NCBI GenBank assembly: GCA_025352765.1
Contig: JANXSI010000010.1
Location: 1-20,198, forward strand
Reading direction: 5' to 3'
From: Devosia sp.
GTDB lineage: Bacteria; Pseudomonadota; Alphaproteobacteria; Rhizobiales; Devosiaceae
DNA length: 20,198 nt
The first letter of the stretch is position 1. Each line of letters opens with the position of its first letter. Shown one piece after another: positions 7,672 to 15,245 of the stretch. Both the position numbers and the translations under genes were made by a program. The notes beneath the pieces were generated by a model. The model was not told the origin of the DNA, made no database searches, and worked only from the letters and a program-made list of their open reading frames with translations.

Positions 7672-8844
7672 TTAGTAGCCTTGACGCCGATCAAGATCGT
7701 TCGAATAGATGTTGTGCAGACCGATATTGCGGATGTCGCGCTCGCCCATCAGCGCCATCGAGGTGTCGGCTTCCTTGCGCACGATCTCGAGCGCCTTGGT
7801 CACCCCGGCCTCACCGCCCGCGCCGAGCCCGAAGGCCATGATCCGGCCGATCAGCGCGCCCTTGGCGCCGAGCGCCATCGCCTTCAGCAGATCCTGCCCT
7901 GAACGGATGCCGCCATCCATCAGCACTTCAGTCTTGCTGCCGACCGCATCGACGATCTCGGGCAGCACCCGGATCGTCGAGGGGGCGCCATCGAGTTGGC
8001 GACCGCCGTGGTTCGACACCACGATCGCATCGGCGCCGTTGTCGATGGCCAGTTGCGCATCGTCCTTGTCGAGCACCCCCTTGACGATCACCGGCCCGCC
8101 GAACCGCTTCTTGATCCAGGCAATGTCTTTCCAGTTGAGCGTCAAGTCGAACTGCGTCTTGGTCCACTCGCTGAGTGTGGCAAGGTTCTTGGCATCGTCG
8201 ACGTGTCCGGCAATGTTGCGGAAGGTCCGCCGCTGCGTGCCCAGCATGCCCAATGCCCAGGCCGGCTTCATCGCCATCTCGGCCACGAATTTCGGGGTGA
8301 ACTTCGGCGGCGCAACGAGGCCGTTGCGGATGTCCTTGTGGCGCTGCCCGAGGATCTGCAGATCCATCGTCAAGACCAGTGCCGAGCATTTCGCCGCCCG
8401 CGCCCGATCGATCAGCCGCTCGACGTAAGCGCGGTCCTTCATCACGTAGAGCTGGAACCAGAAGGGCTTGGTGGTGTTCTCGGCCACGTCCTCGATCGAA
8501 CAGATCGACATCGTCGAGAGCGTGAACGGAATGCCGAACTTCTCCGCCGCCCGCGCCGCCTTGATCTCTCCGTCCGCCTGCGTCATCCCGGTCGAGCCGA
8601 CCGGCGCGATGGCGACCGGCAGGCTCACCGGCTGCCCGAGCAGCGTCGAGCCGAGATTGCGATTCTCTAGGTTGACCGCCACCCGCTGCCGGAAGGTGAT
8701 CTTCTTGAAATCGTCCTCGTTGGCCTTGTAGGTGCCCTCGGTGTAGGCGCCCGAGTCGATGTAGTCGAAGAACATCTTGGGCACGTTGCGCCGCGCCATG
8801 GTCTTGAGTTCATCGATGGTGAGCGCGCGATCGAGAGCGGACAT
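7672..8844 (-). CDS. lldD: FMN-dependent alpha-hydroxy-acid dehydrogenase (L-lactate dehydrogenase type)
   Basis: This 390-residue protein oxidises an alpha-hydroxy acid, most likely L-lactate to pyruvate, using FMN and passing electrons to the respiratory chain. Landmarks: FFDYIDSGAYTEGTYKANE (25-43), PVAIAPVGSTGM (76-87), QLYVMKDR (131-138), LTMDLQILGQR (158-168), Lys255 in PVIVKGVL, and SNHGGRQLDG (277-286) with catalytic His279 and Arg282. DGGIRSGQDLLKAMALGA (310-327) is the FMN phosphate site. The length is right for LldD. Mandelate dehydrogenase or glycolate oxidase are possible alternatives. Twin palindromes at 8882-8918, 38 bases upstream of the start, suggest control by a dedicated regulator, which is not adjacent. 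The ribosome site is weak. Confidence 0.88.
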   Translation of the reverse strand: MSALDRALTIDELKTMARRNVPKMFFDYIDSGAYTEGTYKANEDDFKKITFRQRVAVNLENRNLGSTLLGQPVSLPVAIAPVGSTGMTQADGEIKAARAAEKFGIPFTLSTMSICSIEDVAENTTKPFWFQLYVMKDRAYVERLIDRARAAKCSALVLTMDLQILGQRHKDIRNGLVAPPKFTPKFVAEMAMKPAWALGMLGTQRRTFRNIAGHVDDAKNLATLSEWTKTQFDLTLNWKDIAWIKKRFGGPVIVKGVLDKDDAQLAIDNGADAIVVSNHGGRQLDGAPSTIRVLPEIVDAVGSKTEVLMDGGIRSGQDLLKAMALGAKGALIGRIMAFGLGAGGEAGVTKALEIVRKEADTSMALMGERDIRNIGLHNIYSNDLDRRQGY

Positions 8845-8881
8845 GGACTGGCCCCGTCTGTGTGATGCGCACCACGCTACG

Positions 8882-8918
8882 CCACTAACATGTTAGTGGT
8901 CAACTAACATGTTAGTGG
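8882..8918. promoter_or_regulatory. Tandem palindromic operators upstream of lldD
   Basis: CCACTAACATGTTAGTGG (8882-8899) is a perfect 18-base palindrome. A second copy with perfect core ACTAACATGTTAGT lies at 8903-8916. Their centres are 19 bases apart, about two helix turns. The junction GTTAGTGGTCAACTAAC is itself an imperfect palindrome, so three dyads overlap. This is a strong operator candidate, probably for a GntR-, TetR- or MarR-type repressor controlling lldD, possibly also the gene on the other strand. Confidence 0.75.
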
Positions 8919-8981
8919 CCCGGTTTGCAGTCGCTACGCAAGATCCCTAACCTGTCGGTACGTAGTTGTCCTGACACAGCG

Positions 8982-9407
8982 ATGGCGAGGGCCCTGAGGC
9001 GCAGCAAGGGCTTTTCCGAAGCGCAGGCGCAGTTCGCTGGGCCGGCCGCGCTGTCGACGATCTTCGGCGCCATCGGCTATCGCTGCGCCTTCACCGGCGT
9101 CGACCTGCGCGCCGAAGCTGGCGCGGACCCGCTGGGCTGGCTGCTGCGCCTCGCGCCCTCCGGGCCGCCGAAGCCCGGCACCGTTCTCCCCGCCTGCGCC
9201 GACGCCATTTACGCCTTCGAGCGCGGCCATCTCGGCATCGGGTCGCGCTTCGAGTTCCTCGTCGCCCTGGATCGGATCGACCCCGAATTCCTCGAACGCC
9301 TGAACCCCGTCGGCCGGCTGATCCTGCCGGCCGACCCGGCCTTCCATCCCGACGCCGCCCTGTTGAAGGCGCATCGCGACGCTTTCGTCGAAGGCTTCAT
9401 CGAGTAG
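8982..9407 (+). CDS. Small HNH-endonuclease-like protein
   Basis: This 141-residue protein contains GAIGYRCAFTGVDLRAE (29-45), which resembles the first strand-turn of HNH nuclease domains of the type 'YRCAFTG', and later NPVGRLILPADPAFHPD (108-124) followed by AHRDAF, a possible His-containing second half. The second CxxC and the classic DH dipeptide are missing, so it may be a degenerate or specialised HNH protein. ATG 8982 is chosen because the similarity starts soon after it; it has no good ribosome site, and TTG 8925 is an alternative. It is divergent from lldD with the tandem palindromes between them, and convergent with copA (17-base gap). The function is unknown. Confidence 0.55.
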   Translation: MARALRRSKGFSEAQAQFAGPAALSTIFGAIGYRCAFTGVDLRAEAGADPLGWLLRLAPSGPPKPGTVLPACADAIYAFERGHLGIGSRFEFLVALDRIDPEFLERLNPVGRLILPADPAFHPDAALLKAHRDAFVEGFIE

Positions 9408-9424
9408 CGGGCGAGGCGCGTCGG

Positions 9425-11878
9425 CTAGAGCTTGATCCGTCCCAGCCGCAGCGCATTGACGATGACGCTGACCGACGAAAAGCTCATCGCAGCCGCGGCG
9501 ATCATCGGCGACAGCAGCCATCCCGTGAGCGGGTAGAGGACGCCGGCGGCGATCGGGATGCCGAGCGAATTGTAGCCGAAGGCGAGCCACAGGTTCTGCT
9601 TGATGTTGCTCAGCGTCGCCCGCGCCAGCTTGCGCGCCCGCACCGCCGCCGCGAGGTCGCCCTTGAGCAGCGTGATCCCCGCCGACTCGATCGCCACATC
9701 GGCGCCGGTGCCCATGGCGATCCCGACATCGGCGGCGGCCAGCGCCGGCGCGTCGTTCACCCCGTCGCCCGCGAACGCCACGACCTTGCCCGCCTTCTTC
9801 AGCGAAACGACGAGGTCGTGCTTGCTCTCGGGCGTCATGCCCGCCTCGATCCGGCTGAGCCCGAGTTCGCGCCCGACCGCGTCGGCGGTCCCCTTGGCGT
9901 CGCCCGTCGCCATCACGATCTCGACCCCGTCGGCATTGAGCGCAGCGATCGCGTCCTTCGCACTCGCCTTGATCGGATCGCTGACGGTCACAACCCCGAT
10001 GATCTTGCTGCCCTCGGCCACGAACATCGCGGTGTGCCCGCGCGCCGCCTGGTCGGCGAGCAGCGTCGCGAACGCCTCGGGTACCGGCACCCCGGCTTCC
10101 TCCATCATCGCCGCATTACCCAGCGCCACGACCGAGCCACGGACCTTGCCGACAACGCCCTTGCCGGTGACCGAGCGGAAGCCGATGACCGAAAGGACCT
10201 TGGCGTTGCGCGCCAGGGCGCCCGCGGTGATCGCATGCGCCAGCGGATGCGCCGAACCCGTCTCGAGCGCCGCCGCGATCGCCAGCACGAACCCTTCGTC
10301 GACGCCTTTGTCGGGGATCACCTGGTCGAGCACCGGCTTGCCCTCGGTGAGCGTGCCGGTCTTGTCGACGATCAGCGTATCGACCCGCGCGAACGTCTCG
10401 AGCGCCTCGGCATTCTTGACCAGGACGCCCGCATGCGCTCCGCGCCCCGTCGCCACCATCACCGACATCGGCGTTGCCAGCCCCAGCGCACACGGGCACG
10501 CAATGATCAGCACCGAGATCGCCGCGACCAGCGCCTGCGCCACATCGTGGGTGATCCCGAACCACACCCCGAAACTCACCACCGCGATCACCACCACCAG
10601 CGGCACGAACCACGCGGCGACGGCATCGGCCAGCGCCTGGATCGGCGCGCGGCTGCGCTGCGCACTGCCCACCAGGGCCACGATCTGGCTAAGCCGCGTC
10701 GCCGCGCCAACTGCCGTCGCCCGCATCACGAAACTGCCCGCGCCGTTGAGCGTGCCGCCGGTCACCGCGGCCCCGGCGGTCTTGTCGACTGGCAGCGGTT
10801 CGCCCGTCAGCATCGCCTCGTCGACATCGCTCTGCCCGTCGGTCAGCTCACCGTCGACCGGCACCGCCTCGCCCGGCCGCACCCGCAGCATGTCGCCCAC
10901 CATCACCTGTTCGAGCGGCACCTCGCTCTCGACGCCGTCGACCACGCGCCGCGCGGTTTTGGGCGCCAGATTGAGCAGCGCCCGGATCGCCTTGCCGGTC
11001 GCGTCGCGGGCCCTCAGTTCCAGCACCTGCCCGACGAACACCAGCGCCACGATCACCGAGGCCGCCTCGAAATACACCGGCGGTCCCATCATCCCGCCCA
11101 TCGGGAACAGCTGCGGCGCCAGCACCGCCACCACCGAGAACAGATAGGCCGCCCCGACGCCGAGCCCGATCAGCGTCCACATGTTGGGCGAGCGGTTGAC
11201 CAGCGACGCCCAGAACCGCCGGAAGAACGGCAGCGCCGCCCACAGCACCACAGGCGTCGCGAGCACCAGCTCGATCCAGTTGAGCACATGCGCCCCGAGC
11301 CAGCCGCGGAAATCGAACCCCACGACCTCGCCCATCGACAGCACGAGGATCGGCGCGCTCAGCGCCGCCGAGACGATCAGCCGCCGGGTGAAATCGACCA
11401 GCGCGGGATTGGGACCATCATCGAGCGACGCCACCATCGGCTCGAGAGCCATGCCGCAGATCGGACAATCCCCCGGGCCGTCCTGCACGATCTGCGGGTG
11501 CATCGGGCACGTGTCCTTGGTGCCCGATGCCACCTTCCCCTCGCCCCTCTGGGGAGAGGGTGGCCGGGACATCGTCCCGGCCGGGTGAGGGGTTGCCCCG
11601 TGCATGGGGTGATCATGTGATGTGTGATCATGCCCCGCATGCTCATGTCCCGCTCCCGGGGCAACCGCGGCCGCCGTCTTCTTCGGCGGCAGCACGAACG
11701 GTTTGGCATTTAGGTACTTCCCGGGGTCCCCGGTGAATTTCGTCCGGCAGCCCTCGCAGCAGAAATAGTAGCGCGTGCCGTCATGCTCGGCCGACAGCGC
11801 CGTCGCCGGATCGACGCTCATGCCGCACACCGGATCGATCGCCTTGCTGCCTGTCATCGTGCCGTGATCGTGCGCCAT
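9425..11878 (-). CDS. copA: Copper-exporting P1B-type ATPase with YHS and metal-binding N-terminus
   Basis: This 817-residue inner-membrane pump exports Cu(I) using ATP. Domain order: YHS metal domain (about 12-55, CGM and CCEGC); a His-rich linker (78-98); an in-frame repeat-derived segment (96-114); a heavy-metal-binding domain CPMHPQIVQDGPGDCPICGM (124-143); membrane helices; actuator loop with TGEP (358-361); the CPC ion site (461-463); phosphorylated Asp505 in DKTGT; the HP motif (544-545); and GDGVNDAP (704-711). Tyr769-Asn770 and MSFSS (798-802) in the last helices match the P1B-1 copper class. It lacks the usual N-terminal GMTCxxC HMA domain. ATG 11878 follows a GGGAGAG ribosome site. 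The CueR-type promoter in front indicates copper induction, and it is divergent from cueR. Confidence 0.95.
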   Translation of the reverse strand: MAHDHGTMTGSKAIDPVCGMSVDPATALSAEHDGTRYYFCCEGCRTKFTGDPGKYLNAKPFVLPPKKTAAAVAPGAGHEHAGHDHTSHDHPMHGATPHPAGTMSRPPSPQRGEGKVASGTKDTCPMHPQIVQDGPGDCPICGMALEPMVASLDDGPNPALVDFTRRLIVSAALSAPILVLSMGEVVGFDFRGWLGAHVLNWIELVLATPVVLWAALPFFRRFWASLVNRSPNMWTLIGLGVGAAYLFSVVAVLAPQLFPMGGMMGPPVYFEAASVIVALVFVGQVLELRARDATGKAIRALLNLAPKTARRVVDGVESEVPLEQVMVGDMLRVRPGEAVPVDGELTDGQSDVDEAMLTGEPLPVDKTAGAAVTGGTLNGAGSFVMRATAVGAATRLSQIVALVGSAQRSRAPIQALADAVAAWFVPLVVVIAVVSFGVWFGITHDVAQALVAAISVLIIACPCALGLATPMSVMVATGRGAHAGVLVKNAEALETFARVDTLIVDKTGTLTEGKPVLDQVIPDKGVDEGFVLAIAAALETGSAHPLAHAITAGALARNAKVLSVIGFRSVTGKGVVGKVRGSVVALGNAAMMEEAGVPVPEAFATLLADQAARGHTAMFVAEGSKIIGVVTVSDPIKASAKDAIAALNADGVEIVMATGDAKGTADAVGRELGLSRIEAGMTPESKHDLVVSLKKAGKVVAFAGDGVNDAPALAAADVGIAMGTGADVAIESAGITLLKGDLAAAVRARKLARATLSNIKQNLWLAFGYNSLGIPIAAGVLYPLTGWLLSPMIAAAAMSFSSVSVIVNALRLGRIKL
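11537..11592. repeat. Palindromic repeat inserted in frame within copA
   Basis: This segment has a CCCCTC..GAGAGGG arm pair, a perfect 9-base stem GGCCGGGAC-ATC-GTCCCGGCC (11562-11582) and an ending GGGTGAGGGG. It has the layout of the C/G-rich intergenic repeats elsewhere in this window but lies inside copA. It encodes about residues 96-114 (including SRPPSPQRGEG) between the His-rich linker and the metal-binding domain, without breaking the frame. Confidence 0.75.
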
Positions 11879-11918
11879 CTCATCTCTCCCAAGTCGCGGG
11901 CCAAGGCCCTTGACCTTT

Positions 11919-11949
11919 CCTATGGACCTTCCCATCATGGGAAGGTCAA
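11919..11949 (-). promoter_or_regulatory. CueR operator/promoter of copA
   Basis: GACCTTCCCAT-C-ATGGGAAGGTC (11925-11947) is a perfect 11-base inverted repeat matching the CueR consensus. On the minus strand, TTGACC (11949-11944) and CATAGG (11924-11919) form -35 and -10 elements separated by 19 bases. That overlong spacer is the hallmark of MerR-family activation by DNA twisting. The operator also sits 21 bases before the cueR start, allowing autoregulation. Confidence 0.92.
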
Positions 11950-11968
11950 GAACAATATGGGTGCCCTC

Positions 11969-12376
11969 ATGCAGATCGGCGAGGCCAGCAAGGCGACCGG
12001 CGTTTCATCCAAGATGATCCGCCACTACGAATCCATCGGCCTGATCCCGGCCGCCGACCGCCGCGACAGCAATTATCGCGATTACGGCGCCGAGGATGTC
12101 CACCGCCTCGGCTTCATCCGCCGCGCCCGCGACCTCGGCTTTTCCGTCGACGAGATCCGCGACCTGCTCCGCCTCTGGGCCGACAAGCGCCGCTCGAGCC
12201 GCGACGTCAAGGCGCTAGCCCTCGATCACATCGCCCAGCTCGACGCCAAGATCGCGCTGCTCGAGGAAATGCGCGCGACCCTCGCCCACCTCGCCCAGTG
12301 CTGCGAAGGCGACCACCGCCCCGATTGCCCGATCATTGACAGCCTCGCCGGGGCGGCGCCACTTCCGCACCACTGA
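11969..12376 (+). CDS. cueR: Copper-responsive MerR-family activator
   Basis: This 135-residue protein senses Cu(I) and activates copA. It has an N-terminal winged helix (MQIGEASKATGVSSKMIRHY), a dimerisation helix (about 80-110) and the metal loop CCEGDHRPDCPI. With the start at ATG 11969 the metal cysteines fall at residues 112 and 120, the same numbers as in E. coli CueR, and the length is the same as well. This favours 11969 over the in-frame ATG 11957. It is divergent from copA around the shared CueR operator. The C-terminal LPHH could add metal ligands but is not diagnostic. Confidence 0.95.
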   Translation: MQIGEASKATGVSSKMIRHYESIGLIPAADRRDSNYRDYGAEDVHRLGFIRRARDLGFSVDEIRDLLRLWADKRRSSRDVKALALDHIAQLDAKIALLEEMRATLAHLAQCCEGDHRPDCPIIDSLAGAAPLPHH

Positions 12377-12437
12377 TTTGTGTTCAATCACAGAACCGCC
12401 TTTATCTTGCGCGCCGGTAGCATCCAGCGTCATGATG

Positions 12438-12467
12438 AAGACAAGAGAACGCCGTTTCATGTAAAAT
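12438..12467 (+). promoter_or_regulatory. Candidate promoter of the beta-lysine-type gene cluster
   Basis: AAGACA (12438-12443) and an extended -10 TGTAAAAT (TAAAAT at 12462-12467) are separated by 18 bases. Transcription would start near 12474, leaving a leader of about 50 bases before the aminomutase start. The 148-base gap 12377-12524 is the only non-coding stretch before the six-gene cluster and is visibly AT-richer than its surroundings. Confidence 0.4.
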
Positions 12468-12524
12468 CGGCGCGTGAGTCGCGGCTCAACTGGCGACTGG
12501 CAAGTATCCGGGGGGAAAGCTCTG

Positions 12525-13898
12525 ATGAAGAGCGAAGACGATCAGGCGGACGAGCCCGACCCTTTAAGTGTGTCGGGCCTGAGCGCCACGGCAAGCGCAG
12601 AACTCCCCACAGACCTCACAACTAATGGCGCGGCGCGACCCGCGGCAGCATTCGCCCCGCCGGCAACGCCGTCAGGCGAGACGGCGACAACCGGGCGGAG
12701 CAAGATTTCGGCCCCTCGCAAAATAGAGCCGATCAACCGCGCAATCGTCAGCGAGAAATCGCGGCAGTTCCTGCGCCGACACTACTCTGGAATATCGATC
12801 CACGACTGGAACGACTGGAAGTGGCAGGTGCGCAACCGCATCCGCCGCCTCGATCGGCTCGAAACCGTACTGAGCCTGACCCCGGATGAACGGCTGAGCG
12901 TCGAAAAGCGCACCGGCAACTTGCCCATCGCCATCACCCCCTATTACCTGTCGCTGCTCTCCCCCAACGACCCCGACCAGCCACTGCGCAAGACCCATAT
13001 CCCGGTCGGCGGCGAATTCATCCGCGGCATCGGCGAGGATCCGGACCCGCTCGGCGAGGACCACGACACCGCCGTCCCCGGTCTCGTCCACCGCTATCCC
13101 GACCGCGTGCTGTTTCTGACCACCGGCTTCTGCTCGACCTATTGCCGCTATTGCACCCGCTCGCGCATGGTCGGCGAGACCAACGGCGAATATTCCTTCT
13201 CGACCAGCCAGTGGGAAAAGGCCGCGCAATACATCGAAGCGCATCCCGAAATCCGCGACTGCCTGCTCTCGGGCGGCGATCCGCTGTCGATCGGCGACGA
13301 CAAGCTCGAATGGCTGCTGACCCGCCTGCGCTCGATCAAGCATCTCGAGTTCATCCGCATCGGCACCAAGATCCCCGTCGTCATGCCGCAGCGCATCACG
13401 CTGAAGCTGACCCGCATGCTGAAGCGCTTCCACCCGCTGTGGATGTCGATCCATGTCACTCACCCGGACGAACTGACGCCCGAAGCCATCGAGGCCTGCG
13501 GCCGGCTGGCCGACGCCGGCATTCCGCTCGGCAGCCAGACCGTGCTGCTCAAGGGCATCAACGACAGCCTCGAGGTGATGAAGCCGCTGATGCATGGCCT
13601 CCTCAGGGCCCGCGTCAAACCCTATTACCTCTACCAGTGCGACCCGGTGTCGGGCTCCGAGCACTTCCGCACCCCCGTCGAAACCGGCCTCCGGATCATC
13701 GAGGGGCTGCGCGGCCACACCACCGGCTACGCCGTGCCGCAATTCGTCATCGACGCGCCGGGCGGCGGCGGCAAGGTGCCGCTCCTCCCCGACTCCGTCG
13801 TCGGCCGCGACGGCGACGACCTGCTGTTGCGCAATTTCGAGGGCGGCATCTTCCGCTACCCCGATCCCGGCGGCAGCATCGGGTTGGGCCGCACGTGA
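12525..13898 (+). CDS. kamA: Lysine 2,3-aminomutase (KamA family radical SAM enzyme)
   Basis: This 457-residue enzyme should convert L-lysine to beta-lysine using S-adenosylmethionine, a 4Fe-4S cluster and PLP. The radical SAM motif CSTYCRYC is at 203-210, and SGGDPL at 249-254. PGGGGK places the PLP lysine at 417. Compared with the clostridial enzyme, the lysine-binding residues are present at matching spacing: Arg212 (its Arg134), Asp373 (Asp293) and Asp410 (Asp330). True lysine specificity is therefore likely, though unproven. Residues 1-60 are a Pro/Ala/Thr-rich, probably disordered extension absent from standard enzymes. ATG 12525 is preferred over upstream GTG 12474 because of a GGGGGAAAG ribosome site. 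Its stop overlaps the start of the SET gene (GTGA). No EpmA-like gene is nearby, so a role in EF-P modification (EpmB) is less likely. Confidence 0.88.
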   Translation: MKSEDDQADEPDPLSVSGLSATASAELPTDLTTNGAARPAAAFAPPATPSGETATTGRSKISAPRKIEPINRAIVSEKSRQFLRRHYSGISIHDWNDWKWQVRNRIRRLDRLETVLSLTPDERLSVEKRTGNLPIAITPYYLSLLSPNDPDQPLRKTHIPVGGEFIRGIGEDPDPLGEDHDTAVPGLVHRYPDRVLFLTTGFCSTYCRYCTRSRMVGETNGEYSFSTSQWEKAAQYIEAHPEIRDCLLSGGDPLSIGDDKLEWLLTRLRSIKHLEFIRIGTKIPVVMPQRITLKLTRMLKRFHPLWMSIHVTHPDELTPEAIEACGRLADAGIPLGSQTVLLKGINDSLEVMKPLMHGLLRARVKPYYLYQCDPVSGSEHFRTPVETGLRIIEGLRGHTTGYAVPQFVIDAPGGGGKVPLLPDSVVGRDGDDLLLRNFEGGIFRYPDPGGSIGLGRT

Positions 13899-14278
13899 CC
13901 GACTCCCAGGACATGCCGCGCAGCGACGCCCTCCATGTCATGGAGCTGGGCGACAAGGGTCGCGGCGTCGTCGCGGTCGAGCCGATCAATGCCGGCGCAC
14001 TGCTCGAAATCGCCCCGGTGATCCCGCTCAAGGCCGGGGACCAGCCGCCGCGCGGCTCGGTGCTCTACGACTACCCCTTCCTCTGGGACGATCCGCCCTA
14101 TATCGAGGCGATTGCGCTCGGTCTCCTCTCGATGATCAACCACTCGGACAGGCCCAATGCCCAGTTTGAAACCGATATCCCGAAGCGGATCATCCGGGTC
14201 ACCGCCCTCCGCGACATCGCTGCCGGCGAAGAGATCACCTTCGACTACGGCATCCCCCTCTGGTTCGACGAACACTGA
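13895..14278 (+). CDS. Minimal SET-domain protein, copy 1
   Basis: This protein of about 127 residues consists of little more than a SET-domain core, the fold of SAM-dependent protein-lysine methyltransferases. Seen: GDKGRGVVAVEPINAGALLE (19-38), NHSDRPN (82-88) and EEITFDYG (112-119, Tyr118 the expected catalytic tyrosine). No pre-SET domain or cysteine-rich post-SET is present. GTG 13895 is chosen because it overlaps the aminomutase stop by four bases, suggesting coupled translation; ATG 13913 is the alternative. It aligns without gaps to the second copy at 16382, with about half the residues identical from Lys21 onward. The substrate could be a protein, a lysine side chain of the pathway product, or none if the fold is only used for binding. 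Confidence 0.82.
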   Translation: MTDSQDMPRSDALHVMELGDKGRGVVAVEPINAGALLEIAPVIPLKAGDQPPRGSVLYDYPFLWDDPPYIEAIALGLLSMINHSDRPNAQFETDIPKRIIRVTALRDIAAGEEITFDYGIPLWFDEH

Positions 14279-14294
14279 AGCTCTGACTGTCGCC

Positions 14295-15227
14295 GTGCTG
14301 GTGCCGCCGCGCGCGGACGATGCCCGTCCTGACCAGGACGACACCTTCGTTCAGGCGAGCGAGATCAGCGCCTGCCTCGCCCGTCTCGGCCATCGCGCGG
14401 TCGAAGCCGAGTACGCCGACCATGGCGCGCGCACCGAGCACACGCTCCGCGCCCTCGCGCCCGACATCGTCCTCAACCTCGTCGAGGAAGTCCCCGAGGG
14501 CCCCGACCAGTTGCACCGGGTGACCGAGCTGCTCGAGCGGCTGGGCTATCGCTACACCGGCGCCCGCAGCTATGGCCTCGAGACCACCGGCAAAAAGCTC
14601 ACCATGAAGCGCATGCTGCGAGAGGCGGGCCTCCCCACCGCCCAGCTCATCGGCGATGCGCCCGCCAACAGCCGCTTCATCGTCAAGTCGGCGCTCGAAC
14701 ATGCGTCGCTCGGCCTCGACGATTTCAGCGTCGTCGACGGCGCCGATGCGGCGCGCGCCCTGATGGCCGAAAAGCAGCGGACCTTCGGCGGCCCCTGGTT
14801 CGCCGAAGCCTATATCGAAGGCCGCGAGTTCGACGTCGCCATGCTCGAGATCGGCGGCCGCGTCCGCACCCTGCCACCGGCCGAAATCCTGTTCAGCGGC
14901 CACGCCAACGGCCGCCCGAAGATCTTCAATTACGCCAGCAAATGGGACGAGGGCAGCGACAGCTTCGAAGCCACCCCGCGCATCTTCCCCGCGCGCGAAG
15001 CCCCGCTGTTCGACGAGCTCGAGCGCCTCGCGCTCGCCGCCTGGCACCTCTTCGGCCTCAACGGTTGCGCCCATGTCGACTTCCGCGTCGACGCCGCCGG
15101 CAACCCTTTCGTCCTCGAGGTCAACGCCAACCCCTGCCTCACCAGCGACGCCGGCTACACCCTCGCTGCTGCTGAAGTCGGCCTGACCCAGGACGACATC
15201 GTCGCTGCCTTGCTGGCGGGGGCGTAA
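14295..15227 (+). CDS. ATP-grasp ligase, D-Ala-D-Ala ligase-like, copy 1
   Basis: This protein of about 310 residues belongs to the ATP-grasp amino-acid ligases, which activate a carboxylate as acyl phosphate and join it to an amine. Seen: Lys101-Met104 region TTGKKLTMKRML, ATP lysine Lys131 in FIVKSALEHASLGL (the Gly-Ser loop of D-Ala ligases is replaced by EHASLG), FAEAYIEGREFDVA (169-182), HVDFRVD (260-266), and the magnesium motif LEVNANP (274-280) with Glu275 and Asn277. The start is unclear: after the SET stop at 14278 the in-frame options are CTG 14283, GTG 14295 and GTG 14301, none with a ribosome site. CTG 14283 would complete the first beta strand (LTVAVLV). Substrates are unknown; beta-lysine from the upstream aminomutase is a natural candidate. 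Confidence 0.85.
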   Translation: MLVPPRADDARPDQDDTFVQASEISACLARLGHRAVEAEYADHGARTEHTLRALAPDIVLNLVEEVPEGPDQLHRVTELLERLGYRYTGARSYGLETTGKKLTMKRMLREAGLPTAQLIGDAPANSRFIVKSALEHASLGLDDFSVVDGADAARALMAEKQRTFGGPWFAEAYIEGREFDVAMLEIGGRVRTLPPAEILFSGHANGRPKIFNYASKWDEGSDSFEATPRIFPAREAPLFDELERLALAAWHLFGLNGCAHVDFRVDAAGNPFVLEVNANPCLTSDAGYTLAAAEVGLTQDDIVAALLAGA

Positions 15228-15245
15228 TCTTGGCTCAGGGCAATA

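Noticed and set aside
9600..11620. Two long open frames on the plus strand opposite copA
   Set aside because: One is Ser/Thr/Ala/Pro-rich and the other Arg/His-rich, with no motifs. CopA on the minus strand has every ATPase signature.
11957..11959. ATG 11957 as cueR start
   Set aside because: It adds MGAL before the conserved N-terminus and shifts the metal cysteines from the 112/120 positions seen in E. coli CueR.
14157..14294. ATG 14157 as start of the first ATP-grasp gene
   Set aside because: It would add a 46-residue Ser/Pro-rich segment that is simply the SET gene read in another frame.
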